Assembly (NCBI GenBank): GCA_003569165.1
Contig: BGOI01000002.1
Coordinates: 62,001 to 126,000, forward strand
Direction: 5' to 3'
DNA: 64,000 nt
DNA from: Opitutia bacterium
GTDB lineage: Bacteria > Verrucomicrobiota > Verrucomicrobiia > Opitutales > UBA953
The notes under the pieces are model-generated. The model was not told the origin of the DNA, did not search any database, and worked only from the letters and a program-made list of their open reading frames with translations. The position numbers and the translations under genes were made by a program. Positions 41,348 to 51,022 of the stretch are shown in pieces; the stretch's first letter is position 1; every line of letters begins with the position of its first letter.

Positions 41348-42163
41348 ATGCCCGAACTCGCTGAAGTCGAATATTTCCGTCGCCGCTGGCAACCCGGCGT
41401 CGGACGAAAGGTCGCGACGGTATTCTTGAATCCTAAGGCTCGGATCGGTCGTGGCTTGGATGTGAAGGCGATGAGCAAGGCGCTCACGGGTGCGAAGCTG
41501 ATCGAATCTTTCGCCGCGGCGAAGCAGATGGCCTTCTGTTTTTCGGGCAATATCTGGCTCGGCGTGCATCTCGGGATGACGGGACGCCTTGAAGCCGGCG
41601 ACGCCGATCGCGAGCCGACTCCTTACGACCACTTCAAGCTGACAATGACCGGCGGTAAGGAACTCGCCTTCGTCGACCCTCGGCAATTCGGTCGCATCCA
41701 GTTCTGGCAAGGCGAGGGCGTTCCGCCGTGGTGGGAGAAAATCCCGCAAGCAATCCTCTCGCCCGAATTCACCGTCGGAGTCGTCGAGGTCTTCCTGCGT
41801 CGTCGTGCGCGCACGGCCATCAAGGCGGTGCTGCTGATGCAGGAGCGCTTCCCGGGCATCGGCAATTGGATGGCCGATGAAGTGCTCTGGCGTGCGGGCT
41901 TTCATCCGCAGGCCAAGGCTGGCTCGTTCGGGCCGAAGTCGGTACGCAAACTGCACGCGACGCTCCGTGAAGTCTGCGCGGAAGCGATGGAGGTCATCGG
42001 CAAGGATTGGTCCGACCCGCCGGACAGCTGGCTCTTCAACCATCGCTGGAAAGACGGCGGTCGCTGCCCGCGTTCGAAGAAGCCGTTGGTCCGCGAAGAC
42101 GTCGGCGGTCGCACCACTTGCTGGTCGCCCGAGCGCCAGATGCTCGGCGCCGAACGCCGTTGA
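41348..42163 (+). CDS. mutM: Formamidopyrimidine-DNA glycosylase family protein (Fpg/MutM-like)
   Basis: A 271-residue Fpg-family enzyme starting MPELAEVEYF, with catalytic Pro 2 and Glu 3. LGVHLGMTGRL carries the conserved Met/Arg region, and ERFPGIGNWMADEVLW is the H2TH domain with catalytic Lys context. The C-terminal zinc finger normally has four Cys (CxxC...CxxC). Here GGRCPRSKKPL and TTCWSPERQ keep only two (the second Cys of each pair is Ser or absent), so the finger is degenerate. It would remove oxidised purines such as 8-oxoG. Its own gene upstream of rsmD. Confidence 0.82.
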   Translation: MPELAEVEYFRRRWQPGVGRKVATVFLNPKARIGRGLDVKAMSKALTGAKLIESFAAAKQMAFCFSGNIWLGVHLGMTGRLEAGDADREPTPYDHFKLTMTGGKELAFVDPRQFGRIQFWQGEGVPPWWEKIPQAILSPEFTVGVVEVFLRRRARTAIKAVLLMQERFPGIGNWMADEVLWRAGFHPQAKAGSFGPKSVRKLHATLREVCAEAMEVIGKDWSDPPDSWLFNHRWKDGGRCPRSKKPLVREDVGGRTTCWSPERQMLGAERR

Positions 42164-42193
42164 CCTTCCGCGCGTCCGCGCGAATTTGAACCC

Positions 42194-42760
42194 ATGCGCG
42201 TCACCGGCGGCATCGCCCGAGGTATCCAGCTCCGCGTTCCCACGCAGGGTGGAGTGCGCCCGGCCACGGATTATATCCGCGAGGCGGTCTTCAACTCTCT
42301 GGCGGCCTTCGTGCCCGGCACCGCCGTACTCGACCTCTTTGCTGGCACGGGTGCCTATGGACTCGAATCGCTTAGCCGCGGTGCCCTGCGCGCGACGTGT
42401 GTGGACGAGCGTATCGGCGCCGAGCTCACGGCCAATGCCGCCGCGGTCGCGAAGTCGATGGGCCAGGCCGAACTTCCCTTCATCAAGATCACCGGCGACG
42501 CGACCAAGCCCGGCGTGGCCGAAGGTCGCTTCGACCTAATCTTCGCCGATCCGCCTTGGGAACTTTGGCAGACGAAGGGAGCCGAGATCGCCGCGACGGC
42601 GGTGGGTTACGCGGAAGAAGGCGCTCATGTGCGCGTGATTCTTGAAGCGCCTGGGGGCTATGAAGTTCCGATCCCTGAAGGATGGAAGCTCCGCAAGGTT
42701 ATCGGTAAAGGCAAAGGCCAGCCCGCTGCTTCGGTTCTCGTCCGCAAGGCCGCGGAGTAA
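42194..42760 (+). CDS. rsmD: 16S rRNA (guanine966-N2)-methyltransferase
   Basis: A 188-residue RsmD. The N-terminus (MRVTGGIARGIQLRVP) followed by RPATDYIREAVFNSL is the family hallmark. The SAM motif VLDLFAGTGAYGLESLSRGA and catalytic DLIFADPPW (DPPF/W) are intact. It methylates G966 of 16S rRNA in the 30S subunit. It follows the Fpg-like gene (30 bases) and is convergent with rsmE, whose stop meets its own. Confidence 0.93.
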   Translation: MRVTGGIARGIQLRVPTQGGVRPATDYIREAVFNSLAAFVPGTAVLDLFAGTGAYGLESLSRGALRATCVDERIGAELTANAAAVAKSMGQAELPFIKITGDATKPGVAEGRFDLIFADPPWELWQTKGAEIAATAVGYAEEGAHVRVILEAPGGYEVPIPEGWKLRKVIGKGKGQPAASVLVRKAAE

Positions 42761-43486
42761 TCAGCCGCCGACTGGACGGTGTTTTTCCCAAGCGCGTAAT
42801 TGCGCGAGCATGAGCGCGCCGCCGACGAGCGCAGCGGCTTCGACGCGCAAGATGCGGTCGCCGAGATGCGCGAAGGCGAAGCCATGGGTGCGTAGTGCCG
42901 CACGTTCGCTGTCGCTGAAGCCACGCTCAGGTCCGATTGCGAGCACGGCAGCTTTCGCTGGAGAGGAAATTTCTGGAGCGCCCGTCGCTTCATAGGGATC
43001 GAGCGCGAGCTTCCAGGCGTTCGCATCGAGACCGATGAGTGCTTCGGCCAGTGAGCCGACGCGCGTCACTTTGGGCACGAGTGTCGAGCACGCCTGCTCA
43101 GTGCCCTTGAGGACATGCTCGCGCCATTCGCCGTCTTTCCAGAGCGAGCTGGTGAGATAACCCGGATCACCTTTCTCGGATTCAAAGAAGATAATCTGCG
43201 CGGCGCCAAGACTCGCGAGGTCGTGCAGGACTTTCTTCGCGGTTTGGGGACGCGGTAGCCCGACGATGACCGTGAGTGGGTGGCGAGTCTGCGGAGATTT
43301 TTCCCAGGCGACCGCGAAGGTGAGCTGCGGTGCGAGCGAGGTGATCGTGGCGATTCCGCGCAGTCCGTTCTCGACGCCGACGTGGAATGTGCCGCCGATC
43401 GCGAGTCCGACCGTCTCGCGCAGGTGACGGGCGCGGGCGTCATCGGGCGGCAGCCCAGATTCGGCTTCTTCGGCGGTTATGAGCAC
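42761..43486 (-). CDS. rsmE: 16S rRNA (uracil1498-N3)-methyltransferase
   Basis: The reading frame is open from an ATG at 43570. I prefer the GTG at 43486 because AGAGGTG lies six bases upstream and the predicted N-terminus (VLITAEEAESGLPPDDARARHL) resembles family starts. It gives 241 residues. The SPOUT-type C-terminal motifs ELIIGPERGFSDSERAAL-like AIGPERGFSDSERAAL and LGDRILRVEAAALVGG are present, as is ELRAFESEKGDPGYL-like IIFFESEKGD. It methylates U1498 of 16S rRNA. The upstream stretch (43487-43570) would add 28 unmatched residues if the first ATG is used. Confidence 0.85.
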   Translation of the reverse strand: MLITAEEAESGLPPDDARARHLRETVGLAIGGTFHVGVENGLRGIATITSLAPQLTFAVAWEKSPQTRHPLTVIVGLPRPQTAKKVLHDLASLGAAQIIFFESEKGDPGYLTSSLWKDGEWREHVLKGTEQACSTLVPKVTRVGSLAEALIGLDANAWKLALDPYEATGAPEISSPAKAAVLAIGPERGFSDSERAALRTHGFAFAHLGDRILRVEAAALVGGALMLAQLRAWEKHRPVGG

Positions 43487-43583
43487 CAGATTCACCTCTA
43501 CTAAGGTGGGAGGCCGGTCTGGGCTGGCGAGAGGGAAGGGTGCTAACGCTTGCAGGTCTGGCCTCCCCATTTAACATCTCGGC

Positions 43584-44219
43584 ATGGACCTTTCGGAATT
43601 CCGTAAAGAGTACGCGGCGCACGGTATCGACCGCCATGAACTGCTCGATGCCCCCCTGGCTCAGTTCAAGGCCTGGTTCGACCAGGCCAAGACTGCTGGG
43701 GTGATCGAGCCCAACGCCATGGTCCTCTCGACCCTTGGCCTGGATGGCTTTCCCTCTTCCCGGACCGTCCTGCTCAAGGCTGCCGACGAGCGTGGGTTCT
43801 CCTTCTTTACTAACTACGACAGTAAGAAGGGGGAGGAAATCGCCGCCAACCCCCGGGTCACCCTGCTTTTCCCATGGTTTTCTCTCGAGCGCCAGATTCA
43901 CATAACTGGTTCATTGATAAAGACTTCTGAAGAAGAGTCGGTGACTTATTTTGCCCGTCGCCCCTATGGCAGTCAGCTGGGGGCCTTGGCCTCCGATCAG
44001 AGCGATATCATTGCCGACCGTGGGGTCTTGGAGGCTCGTTTGGCGGAGCTGAAAGCCAAGCATCCGGAGGGCCAGGTCCCGAAGCCCCCGCATTGGGGCG
44101 GGTACCGCCTGGTCCCGACCAGCTTCGAGTTCTGGCAGGGCCGCACCAATCGGCTCCATGACCGCTTCCATTACTCCCTAAATAAGGGCGTTTGGGATAT
44201 CGTGCGCCTTTCTCCGTAA
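43584..44219 (+). CDS. pdxH: Pyridoxamine 5'-phosphate oxidase
   Basis: A 211-residue PNPOx. Family features include AMVLSTLGLDGFPSSRTVLLK (FMN contact), SKKGEEIAANPRVTLLFPW, the QVRIGS-like RQIHITGSL, FARRPYGSQLGALASDQS, and the C-terminal LVPTSFEFWQGRTNRLHDRFHY and W. It oxidises pyridoxine/pyridoxamine phosphate to PLP, feeding the many PLP enzymes in this window. It is divergent from rsmE and the last gene before the atp operon. Confidence 0.95.
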   Translation: MDLSEFRKEYAAHGIDRHELLDAPLAQFKAWFDQAKTAGVIEPNAMVLSTLGLDGFPSSRTVLLKAADERGFSFFTNYDSKKGEEIAANPRVTLLFPWFSLERQIHITGSLIKTSEEESVTYFARRPYGSQLGALASDQSDIIADRGVLEARLAELKAKHPEGQVPKPPHWGGYRLVPTSFEFWQGRTNRLHDRFHYSLNKGVWDIVRLSP

Positions 44220-44221
44220 TC

Positions 44222-44265
44222 GGGTCACTGGGATTAGTTTACCTAATAGGGGGGCCTATTGACCC
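44222..44265. other. Intergenic hairpin before atpB
   Basis: In the gap between pdxH and atpB, AATAGG-GGGG-CCTATT makes a six-pair hairpin (44245-44260). It is nested inside outer GGGTCA/TGACCC arms (44222-44227 and 44260-44265). No T-run follows, so it is not a textbook terminator. It may end pdxH transcription or shape the atp leader. Confidence 0.4.
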
Positions 44266-44341
44266 TTACTCTGGGCATGGGGGTGCTCGCAGGGTTGACC
44301 ATCCTGCGGGGAATCATTCACCAATCCTTTCCCGCGTCTAA

Positions 44342-45190
44342 ATGCGCCCTCTTTTCCTCCTCAGTCTCTTTGCCCCAGCGTTCGCTCTCGCGAGCGCTGA
44401 AGGCGTTAATCCGAAGGCGACCGACCTCTTTGAGATCGGCGGCATCCCGGTCTCCAACTCGATCCTGACCACCTGGATTCTCGCGGTCCTCATCATCATC
44501 GCCGTCCGCGTGCTTGTCGGCACTCCGAAGATCATCCCCAACAAGGGCCAGGCCCTCGTCGAGAATGTCGCCTCCGGCCTGCGCGACGCCCTCGAGCCGA
44601 TTGTCGGCAAGAAGATGATCGGCAAGACCTTCCCCGTCCTCTGCGGCTTTTTCGTTTTCATCCTCCTGATGAACTGGAGCGGCCTCCTCCCCGGCGTCGG
44701 TACGATCAAGTATATGACCGCGGAGCACGGCTGGCAGGACGCCATCCGCCCGGCGAACTCCGACCTTAACACCACGCTCGCGCTGTCGGTCCTCTCGTTC
44801 CTCGCCTGGACTTATTTCGTGCTGCGTTACGCCGGGATTAAGGCGCTGGTCTTCGATCTCTTCGGCAACAAGGCCGACAAGAAGGAACTCAGCTTCCCCA
44901 TGTGGCTCATGCTGGGCTTCATCTTCCTTGGCGTCGGCGGCATTGAAGTCCTCTCGATCGCCTCCCGCTTGATTTCTCTCCCGTTCCGTCTCTACGGCAA
45001 CGTCTTCGGTGGAGAGAACCTGATCCATACCCTCGGCGGCATTGCTCCTTACGTCATCCCTGCCATCGCCGGCATGCTCGAAGTCCTCGTCGGCCTCATC
45101 CAGGCCTTCGTCTTCACGCTCCTCTCTGCCGTCTACATCGGCCTCATCTGCAACCATGATGCTGGCCACGACGACGAACACGCCCACTGA
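44342..45190 (+). CDS. atpB: F0F1 ATP synthase subunit a
   Basis: A 282-residue membrane stator subunit. The N-terminus (MRPLFLLSLFAPAFALASAEG) looks like a signal peptide. The C-terminal helices carry ISLPFRLYGNVFGGE with the essential Arg (E. coli R210 equivalent) and the paired Gln/His-rich helix (LEVLVGLIQAFVFTLLSAVYIG). With the c ring it conducts protons. It begins the complete operon atpB-E-F-H-A-G-D-C; no atpI precedes it, only a 122-base leader. Confidence 0.95.
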   Translation: MRPLFLLSLFAPAFALASAEGVNPKATDLFEIGGIPVSNSILTTWILAVLIIIAVRVLVGTPKIIPNKGQALVENVASGLRDALEPIVGKKMIGKTFPVLCGFFVFILLMNWSGLLPGVGTIKYMTAEHGWQDAIRPANSDLNTTLALSVLSFLAWTYFVLRYAGIKALVFDLFGNKADKKELSFPMWLMLGFIFLGVGGIEVLSIASRLISLPFRLYGNVFGGENLIHTLGGIAPYVIPAIAGMLEVLVGLIQAFVFTLLSAVYIGLICNHDAGHDDEHAH

Positions 45191-45267
45191 CCCTTTCACT
45201 TTCGAGGCGCGCGACATGCCGGGAATCCCCCGGCGGCGCGCCAAGAAAAAACCAAAAACAAAACAAC

Positions 45268-45471
45268 ATGATCATCGCTGAAATCACTGGTTCCCTCCCT
45301 GCCGCTGCCGGCTGTCTCGCTGCCGCTATCGGCGTGGGTCTCGTTGGCGCCAAGGCCGTCGAATCCGTGGGTCGCAATCCGGATGCTTCCGCCAAGATCC
45401 TCGTCCAGTCCATCCTGGGCATGGCTCTTGCTGAAGCCGTCGCGTTCTACGCGATCTTCCTCGCGAAGTAA
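45268..45471 (+). CDS. atpE: F0F1 ATP synthase subunit c
   Basis: A 67-residue hairpin, slightly short for the family. Helix 1 GCLAAAIGVGLVGAKAVESVGRNP and the polar loop RNPDASAK precede helix 2 ILGMALAEAVAFYAIFLA, with essential carboxylate Glu in ALAEAVAFY. The polar Gln and Ser of Na+-type rings (Q in helix 1, ES in helix 2) are Val and Ala here, so the enzyme is predicted to use protons. RBS AAAAACAAAACAACATG is A-rich. Confidence 0.95.
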   Translation: MIIAEITGSLPAAAGCLAAAIGVGLVGAKAVESVGRNPDASAKILVQSILGMALAEAVAFYAIFLAK

Positions 45472-45555
45472 CCGGTCACGTGGCGCGGCCCCGCAAGGGG
45501 CCCGCCACTTCTCTTTTCCAGCGCTGATTCCCAACCTCCTTTCAAAGTCCTCACC

Positions 45556-46140
45556 ATGACCTTCCTCTCCGCTCTCCTCGCCGCCGACACCGCCAAGGCC
45601 GCCGCCCCCGGCGCCGAATCCACTGGCCCCGGCACCGACATCATCAACCTTTTCGGCTCCTTCGGCGTCGATAAGCCCCACCTGATTGTCCAGATCGTCA
45701 ATTTCACGATCCTCGCCTTCGTCCTCTACAGGTTCGCCATCAAGCCCGCCCTCGGCCAGCTCGAGGAACGCATCCGCCAGGCCGAGCAGCTCCAGAAGGA
45801 CCGCTCCGCCGCCGAAGCCCAGCTCGCCTCCGCGCAGAAGACCGCCGAAGCCAAGCTCGTCGCCGCCTCTGAAGAAGCCACCAAGATTCTCGTCGAGGCC
45901 CGCAACTCCGCCAAGGCCACCATCGAAGCCTCTCGCGCCGAAGCCCAGGCCGCCCAGACCGAAGTCATCGCCAAGGCCACGGCCGCCATCGAAGCCGATC
46001 GCGTGAAGATGATGAACGAAGTCCGTGGCGAAGTCTCCCGCCTCGTGGTCGAGACCGCCGCCAAGGTGCTCGAACAGAATCTCGACGACTCCATGCGCGG
46101 TCGCCTCAACGAGGCCGCCGTCAAGCAGCTCGCTCGCTAA
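45556..46140 (+). CDS. atpF: F0F1 ATP synthase subunit b
   Basis: A 194-residue peripheral-stalk subunit. After a short N-terminal extension (through residue ~35), a membrane helix (LIVQIVNFTILAFVLYRFAIKPALG, about 40-65) carries the IV.FxILxxLLxKfxxkPI-like start. It is followed by a long Ala/Glu/Lys/Arg coiled coil (LEERIRQAEQLQKDRSAAEAQLASAQK onward). It dimerises and links the a subunit to F1 via delta. Ending DDSMRGRLNEAAVKQL. Confidence 0.93.
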   Translation: MTFLSALLAADTAKAAAPGAESTGPGTDIINLFGSFGVDKPHLIVQIVNFTILAFVLYRFAIKPALGQLEERIRQAEQLQKDRSAAEAQLASAQKTAEAKLVAASEEATKILVEARNSAKATIEASRAEAQAAQTEVIAKATAAIEADRVKMMNEVRGEVSRLVVETAAKVLEQNLDDSMRGRLNEAAVKQLAR

Positions 46141-46155
46141 GCCCTTTCTCTTCCG

Positions 46156-46551
46156 ATGTCCGCCGCCTCCGTCCGAGCCGAAGCCAAGCGCCTCCTCGCC
46201 ATGTCCCTTGAGGACGGCGTGGTCTCCGCCGACCTGGTCGGAGCCGTGCTCGCCGCGCTCACGAAGTCCCGCGCGTCCCACCAGCTCCGCCCGCTCCTCC
46301 GCGCCTACCTCGCGAATATCCGTCGCGAGCTCGCCCGTGGCGAAGCCCGCATCGAGCACGCCGGTCCGCTCGCCTCCGCCGAGGCCGACGCGATCGCCGC
46401 ACACTTCTCCAAACTCCTCGGACGCACCGTCCGCCCGGTCGCCCGTCGTAACGACGCGCTCCTGGCTGGGTTCCGCGTGCGTGTCGGTGACGACGTCACC
46501 GACCTCACAGCCTCCCTCCGCCTGGCCAACCTCGCCAAGTCCCTTTCCTGA
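46156..46551 (+). CDS. atpH: F0F1 ATP synthase subunit delta (short)
   Basis: The gene starts 15 bases after atpF and ends 37 bases before atpA, so no sequence is hidden on either side. The 131-residue product is shorter than typical delta (~175-180). It keeps the OSCP-family C-terminal motif (FRVRVGDDVTDLTASLRLANL, equivalent to RV.VGDkvlDGSv...L) but the N-terminal helical bundle is reduced. It caps F1 and binds the b stalk. Position fits atpH, but identity rests on the C-terminal motif plus operon place. Confidence 0.82.
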   Translation: MSAASVRAEAKRLLAMSLEDGVVSADLVGAVLAALTKSRASHQLRPLLRAYLANIRRELARGEARIEHAGPLASAEADAIAAHFSKLLGRTVRPVARRNDALLAGFRVRVGDDVTDLTASLRLANLAKSLS

Positions 46552-46588
46552 ACTCCTCCCCCAACCTTAACCCGATTTACTAAACACC

Positions 46589-48115
46589 ATGAGCAACGCG
46601 ATCGACCAGATCCAAAAAGCCATCGCCGGCCTTGATACCCGCGCCGGCAAATCCAACGTCGGCACTATCGTCACCCTTGCGGACGGTGTCGCCTCCATCG
46701 ACGGCCTCTCGGGCGTCATGATGAACGAGATGATCGAGCTGCCAGGAGGCCTTCAGGGCGTCGCGCTCAATCTCGCCGAAGACACCGTCGGTTGCGTGAT
46801 CATGGGCGACATCTCCAGCCTCAAGGAAGGCATGGAAGCCAAGACCACCGGTCGCCTCCTTTCCATCCCGGTCGGCAAAGGCCTTCTCGGTCGCGTCGTC
46901 GACGCCCTCGGCAACCCGCTCGACGGCAAGGGCCCCATCGTCTCCAGCGAACGCTACCCGGTCGAGAAGATCGCCCCGGGCATCATCCCTCGCAAGTCCG
47001 TCGACCAGCCGATGCAGACTGGCATCATGGCCATCGACGCCATGATCCCGATCGGCCGCGGCCAGCGCGAGCTCATCATCGGTGACCGCGCCACGGGCAA
47101 GACCACCATCGCGATCGACACGATCATCAATCAGGCCAACGCCAACCGCGTCGGTCTCGCCTCCGGCGACCCCAACTTCCGCCCGGTGTACTCGATCTAC
47201 GTCGCCATCGGCACGAAGAACTCCTCCATCGCTCGCACGATCGGCACCCTCGAGAAGGCCGGCGCCACGGAATTCACCGTCGTCGTCGCCGCTTCGGCCG
47301 CCGACAACGCCGCCAATCAGGTCTTCGCTCCTTTCTCCGGCACCGCCATCGGCGAGTGGTTCATGGAAAACGGCCACGACGCGCTCATCGTCTATGATGA
47401 CCTTTCCAAGCACGCCGCTGCCTACCGCCAGATCTCGCTCATCTTGAAGCGTCCGTCCGGCCGCGAAGCCTACCCGGGCGACGTCTTCTACCTCCACTCC
47501 CGCCTCCTCGAGCGCTCCGCTCGTCTCGCCGGTAAGGGTTCGCTCACCGCTCTGCCAATCATTGAGACGCAGGCCGGCGACGTGTCCGCGTACATCCCGA
47601 CCAACGTGATCTCGATCACCGACGGCCAGGTGTTCCTCCAGACCGATCTCTTCAATCAGGGCATCCGTCCCGCCGTCTCCGTCGGTCTCTCCGTCTCGCG
47701 CGTCGGTTCCGCCGCGCAGATCAAGGCCTTCAAGCAGGTCGCCGGTAAGGTGAAGGGCGAGCTCGCCAACTATCGCGAACTCGCGGCGTTCGCGCAGTTC
47801 GGCTCCGACCTCGATGCGCAGACCAAGGGTATTCTCGATAAGGGCGACCGTTTCGTCGAACTCTTCAAGCAGCCCCCGACCGCCCCGAAGTCCGCTGACA
47901 TCCAGTGCGGTATCATCTGGGCCATGCAGAACGGCTTCTTCAACGACATGCCGGTGAAGTCCGTCCAGGCCGCCTCCGCTTCCCTTCAGGCCCATCTCGA
48001 AACCGCAAAGCCGGCCATTCTCGCGAAAATCCGCCTCGGTAACAAGATCGAGAAAGACGGCGAAGCCGAACTGAAGTCCGCCTGCGAAACCTGGCGCCGT
48101 AGCTTCAAGGTCTAA
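46589..48115 (+). CDS. atpA: F0F1 ATP synthase subunit alpha
   Basis: A 508-residue subunit. P-loop [14 protein letters not shown], the [27 protein letters not shown] segment, [16 protein letters not shown] and the [22 protein letters not shown] motif are family hallmarks. [19 protein letters not shown] is the conserved C-terminal block. It forms the non-catalytic nucleotide-binding sites of F1 and pairs with beta. Complete length. Confidence 0.97.
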   Translation: MSNAIDQIQKAIAGLDTRAGKSNVGTIVTLADGVASIDGLSGVMMNEMIELPGGLQGVALNLAEDTVGCVIMGDISSLKEGMEAKTTGRLLSIPVGKGLLGRVVDALGNPLDGKGPIVSSERYPVEKIAPGIIPRKSVDQPMQTGIMAIDAMIPIGRGQRELIIGDRATGKTTIAIDTIINQANANRVGLASGDPNFRPVYSIYVAIGTKNSSIARTIGTLEKAGATEFTVVVAASAADNAANQVFAPFSGTAIGEWFMENGHDALIVYDDLSKHAAAYRQISLILKRPSGREAYPGDVFYLHSRLLERSARLAGKGSLTALPIIETQAGDVSAYIPTNVISITDGQVFLQTDLFNQGIRPAVSVGLSVSRVGSAAQIKAFKQVAGKVKGELANYRELAAFAQFGSDLDAQTKGILDKGDRFVELFKQPPTAPKSADIQCGIIWAMQNGFFNDMPVKSVQAASASLQAHLETAKPAILAKIRLGNKIEKDGEAELKSACETWRRSFKV

Positions 48116-48156
48116 GCCCTCGGTTCTCTCCCTCTTCCTCCACACCGCCACGCCAC

Positions 48157-49034
48157 ATGCCTAAGGGACTCCGCGAGATCCGTAACCGAATCAAATCGGT
48201 TAAGAGCACCGGCCAGATCACTCGAGCCATGCAGCTCGTGGCGTCGTCGAAGATGAAGCGCGCGCAGGACTCCGCTCGTGCGGGCCGTGCCTACGCCGAG
48301 CTCCTTGGCGAAATCCTCGACACCGCCCAGTCCAAGGTCGGTGATTTCACCCACCCTCTCCTGACGAAGCGCGAGGTCAAGGTCCGCGGCATCCTCCTCG
48401 TCACGCCCGATAAGGGCATGGCTGGCGCGCTCAACGGTAACCTGATCCGCCTCGCCGCTGAACAGAAGAACGCCGTCTTCGTGTGCATCGGCCGCAAGGG
48501 CGCCAGGCCATTGCCCGCTCCGGACGCAAAATCCTCGCCGACTTCCCGGTCACCGACCGCGCGAACTTCTCCGAAGTCCGCCCCGCCGCCGAATACCTGA
48601 TCAAGGCCTTTACCGAGGGCACGGTCGATACGGTCGAAGTCCTCTTCGCTCACTTTAAGAACACGATGGTGCAGACCCCGCGCGTCCTGCAGCTCCTGCC
48701 GGCCGACAGCCTCGTCGCCCAAGCCCGCGAGTTCCGCACCAAGCTCGGCATTCCTGCGCCAAAGATCGAGGACGACGAACGCGACATGCTCTTCGAGCCT
48801 TCCGCCGCCGCGATTCTCAACCAGCTGCCCGCTCTCTTCTTTAAGCAGGCCGTTCACCAGGCCGTCCTGGAATCTAAGGCTTCCGAGTTCAGCTCGCGCA
48901 TGGTCGCCATGAAGGCTGCCACCGACAACGCCAAGAAGATCAGCGCCGCCCTCTCCCTCGAGTATAACAAGGCTCGTCAGGCCGCGATCACCCAGGAAAT
49001 CCTGGAGCTCACCGCCGGCGCCGCCGCCCAGTAA
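48157..49034 (+). CDS. atpG: F0F1 ATP synthase subunit gamma (frameshift in this sequence)
   Basis: The N-terminal frame (48157-48600) has the gamma start MPKGLREIRNRIKSVKSTGQITRAMQLVA and VTPDKGMAGALNGNLIR. After VFVCIGRKG it loses similarity. A second frame then continues the family from about 48505 to 49034 (QAIARSGRKILADFP to the C-terminal helix AATDNAKKISAALSLEYNKARQAAITQEILELTAGA). Restoring one missing base near 48500-48506 (GGCGCCAGG) fuses them into about 292 residues, the normal gamma length. Gamma is the rotor shaft and essential, so a base-calling deletion is the likely cause. Confidence 0.85.
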
Positions 49035-50492
<1,458 letters not shown>

Positions 50493-50498
50493 GCCCCC

Positions 50499-50930
50499 AT
50501 GTCCCTTACGGTCGAAATCGTCACTCCTGATCGCCGCGCCTACGAAGGCACGGCGGATAAGGTGACCCTGCCCACCGCCATGGGTAGCATCGGCATCTTG
50601 CCCGGCCACCAGCCTATCACCGCGATCATCGCCGCCGGCGAAGTCATCCTCACGATCGACGGCAAGATCAGCCGCCTCGCCATCGACCAAGGTTTTGTGC
50701 GCGTCGTCTCCGATAAGGTCTCGGTCGTGACCGAAGCCGCCATCGACGAATCGAAGATCGACCTCAAGTCCGTCGAGACCGCCGAAGCGCGTGCGCGCGA
50801 AGCCGTCGAAGCCGCCCGTGGTCAGAAGGATATCGACCCAGTCGAGATCGCGAAGATGGAGCAGATTCTCCGCTTCGCCTTGGTGCAGCGCCTGGTGAAG
50901 GGTCGCACTTCGCAGGGAATGACGGAGTAA
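50499..50930 (+). CDS. atpC: F0F1 ATP synthase subunit epsilon
   Basis: A 143-residue subunit with the beta-barrel N-terminal domain (MSLTVEIVTPDRRAYEGTADKVTLPT) and characteristic GSIGILPGHQPITAIIAAGEVIL and VRVVSDKVSVVTEAA. A C-terminal helical region follows (IAKMEQILRFALVQRL). It regulates ATPase direction through its C-terminal helices and connects gamma to the c ring. Last gene of the atp operon; a hairpin precedes the next operon. Confidence 0.93.
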   Translation: MSLTVEIVTPDRRAYEGTADKVTLPTAMGSIGILPGHQPITAIIAAGEVILTIDGKISRLAIDQGFVRVVSDKVSVVTEAAIDESKIDLKSVETAEARAREAVEAARGQKDIDPVEIAKMEQILRFALVQRLVKGRTSQGMTE

Positions 50931-50982
50931 GTTGCCGCTTCTCGGCCTCTCCGCTCCGTTTTTCGTTTAAAGTCATTTAAGC

Positions 50983-51019
50983 GGAACTTGCCCCTCCTTC
51001 ACGGGAAGGGCAGAGTTCC
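50983..51019 (+). promoter_or_regulatory. Hairpin covering the ribosome site of the sugar-oxidation operon
   Basis: GGAACT (50983-50988) pairs with AGTTCC (51014-51019) and TGCCC (50989-50993) with GGGCA (51008-51012). The result is a long imperfect hairpin ending three bases before the GTG start at 51023. The purine-rich GGGAAGGG that would bind 16S rRNA lies in the stem. It could occlude translation or act as an attenuator between the atp and sugar operons. No poly-T tail is present. Confidence 0.45.
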
Positions 51020-51022
51020 CTT

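Noticed and set aside
44259-44468. Possible atpI before atpB
   Set aside because: The frame is only hydrophobic for ~25 residues and then overlaps atpB out of frame; no AtpI features are seen.
45196-46404. A 402-codon minus-strand frame across atpE, atpF and atpH
   Set aside because: Gly/Glu-rich shadow opposite clear atp genes.
46580-48151. A 523-codon open frame on the minus strand across atpA
   Set aside because: It lies opposite the clear atpA gene and its sequence is Gly/Glu/Asp/Arg-rich without family features. Codon bias of GC-rich genes produces long antisense frames.
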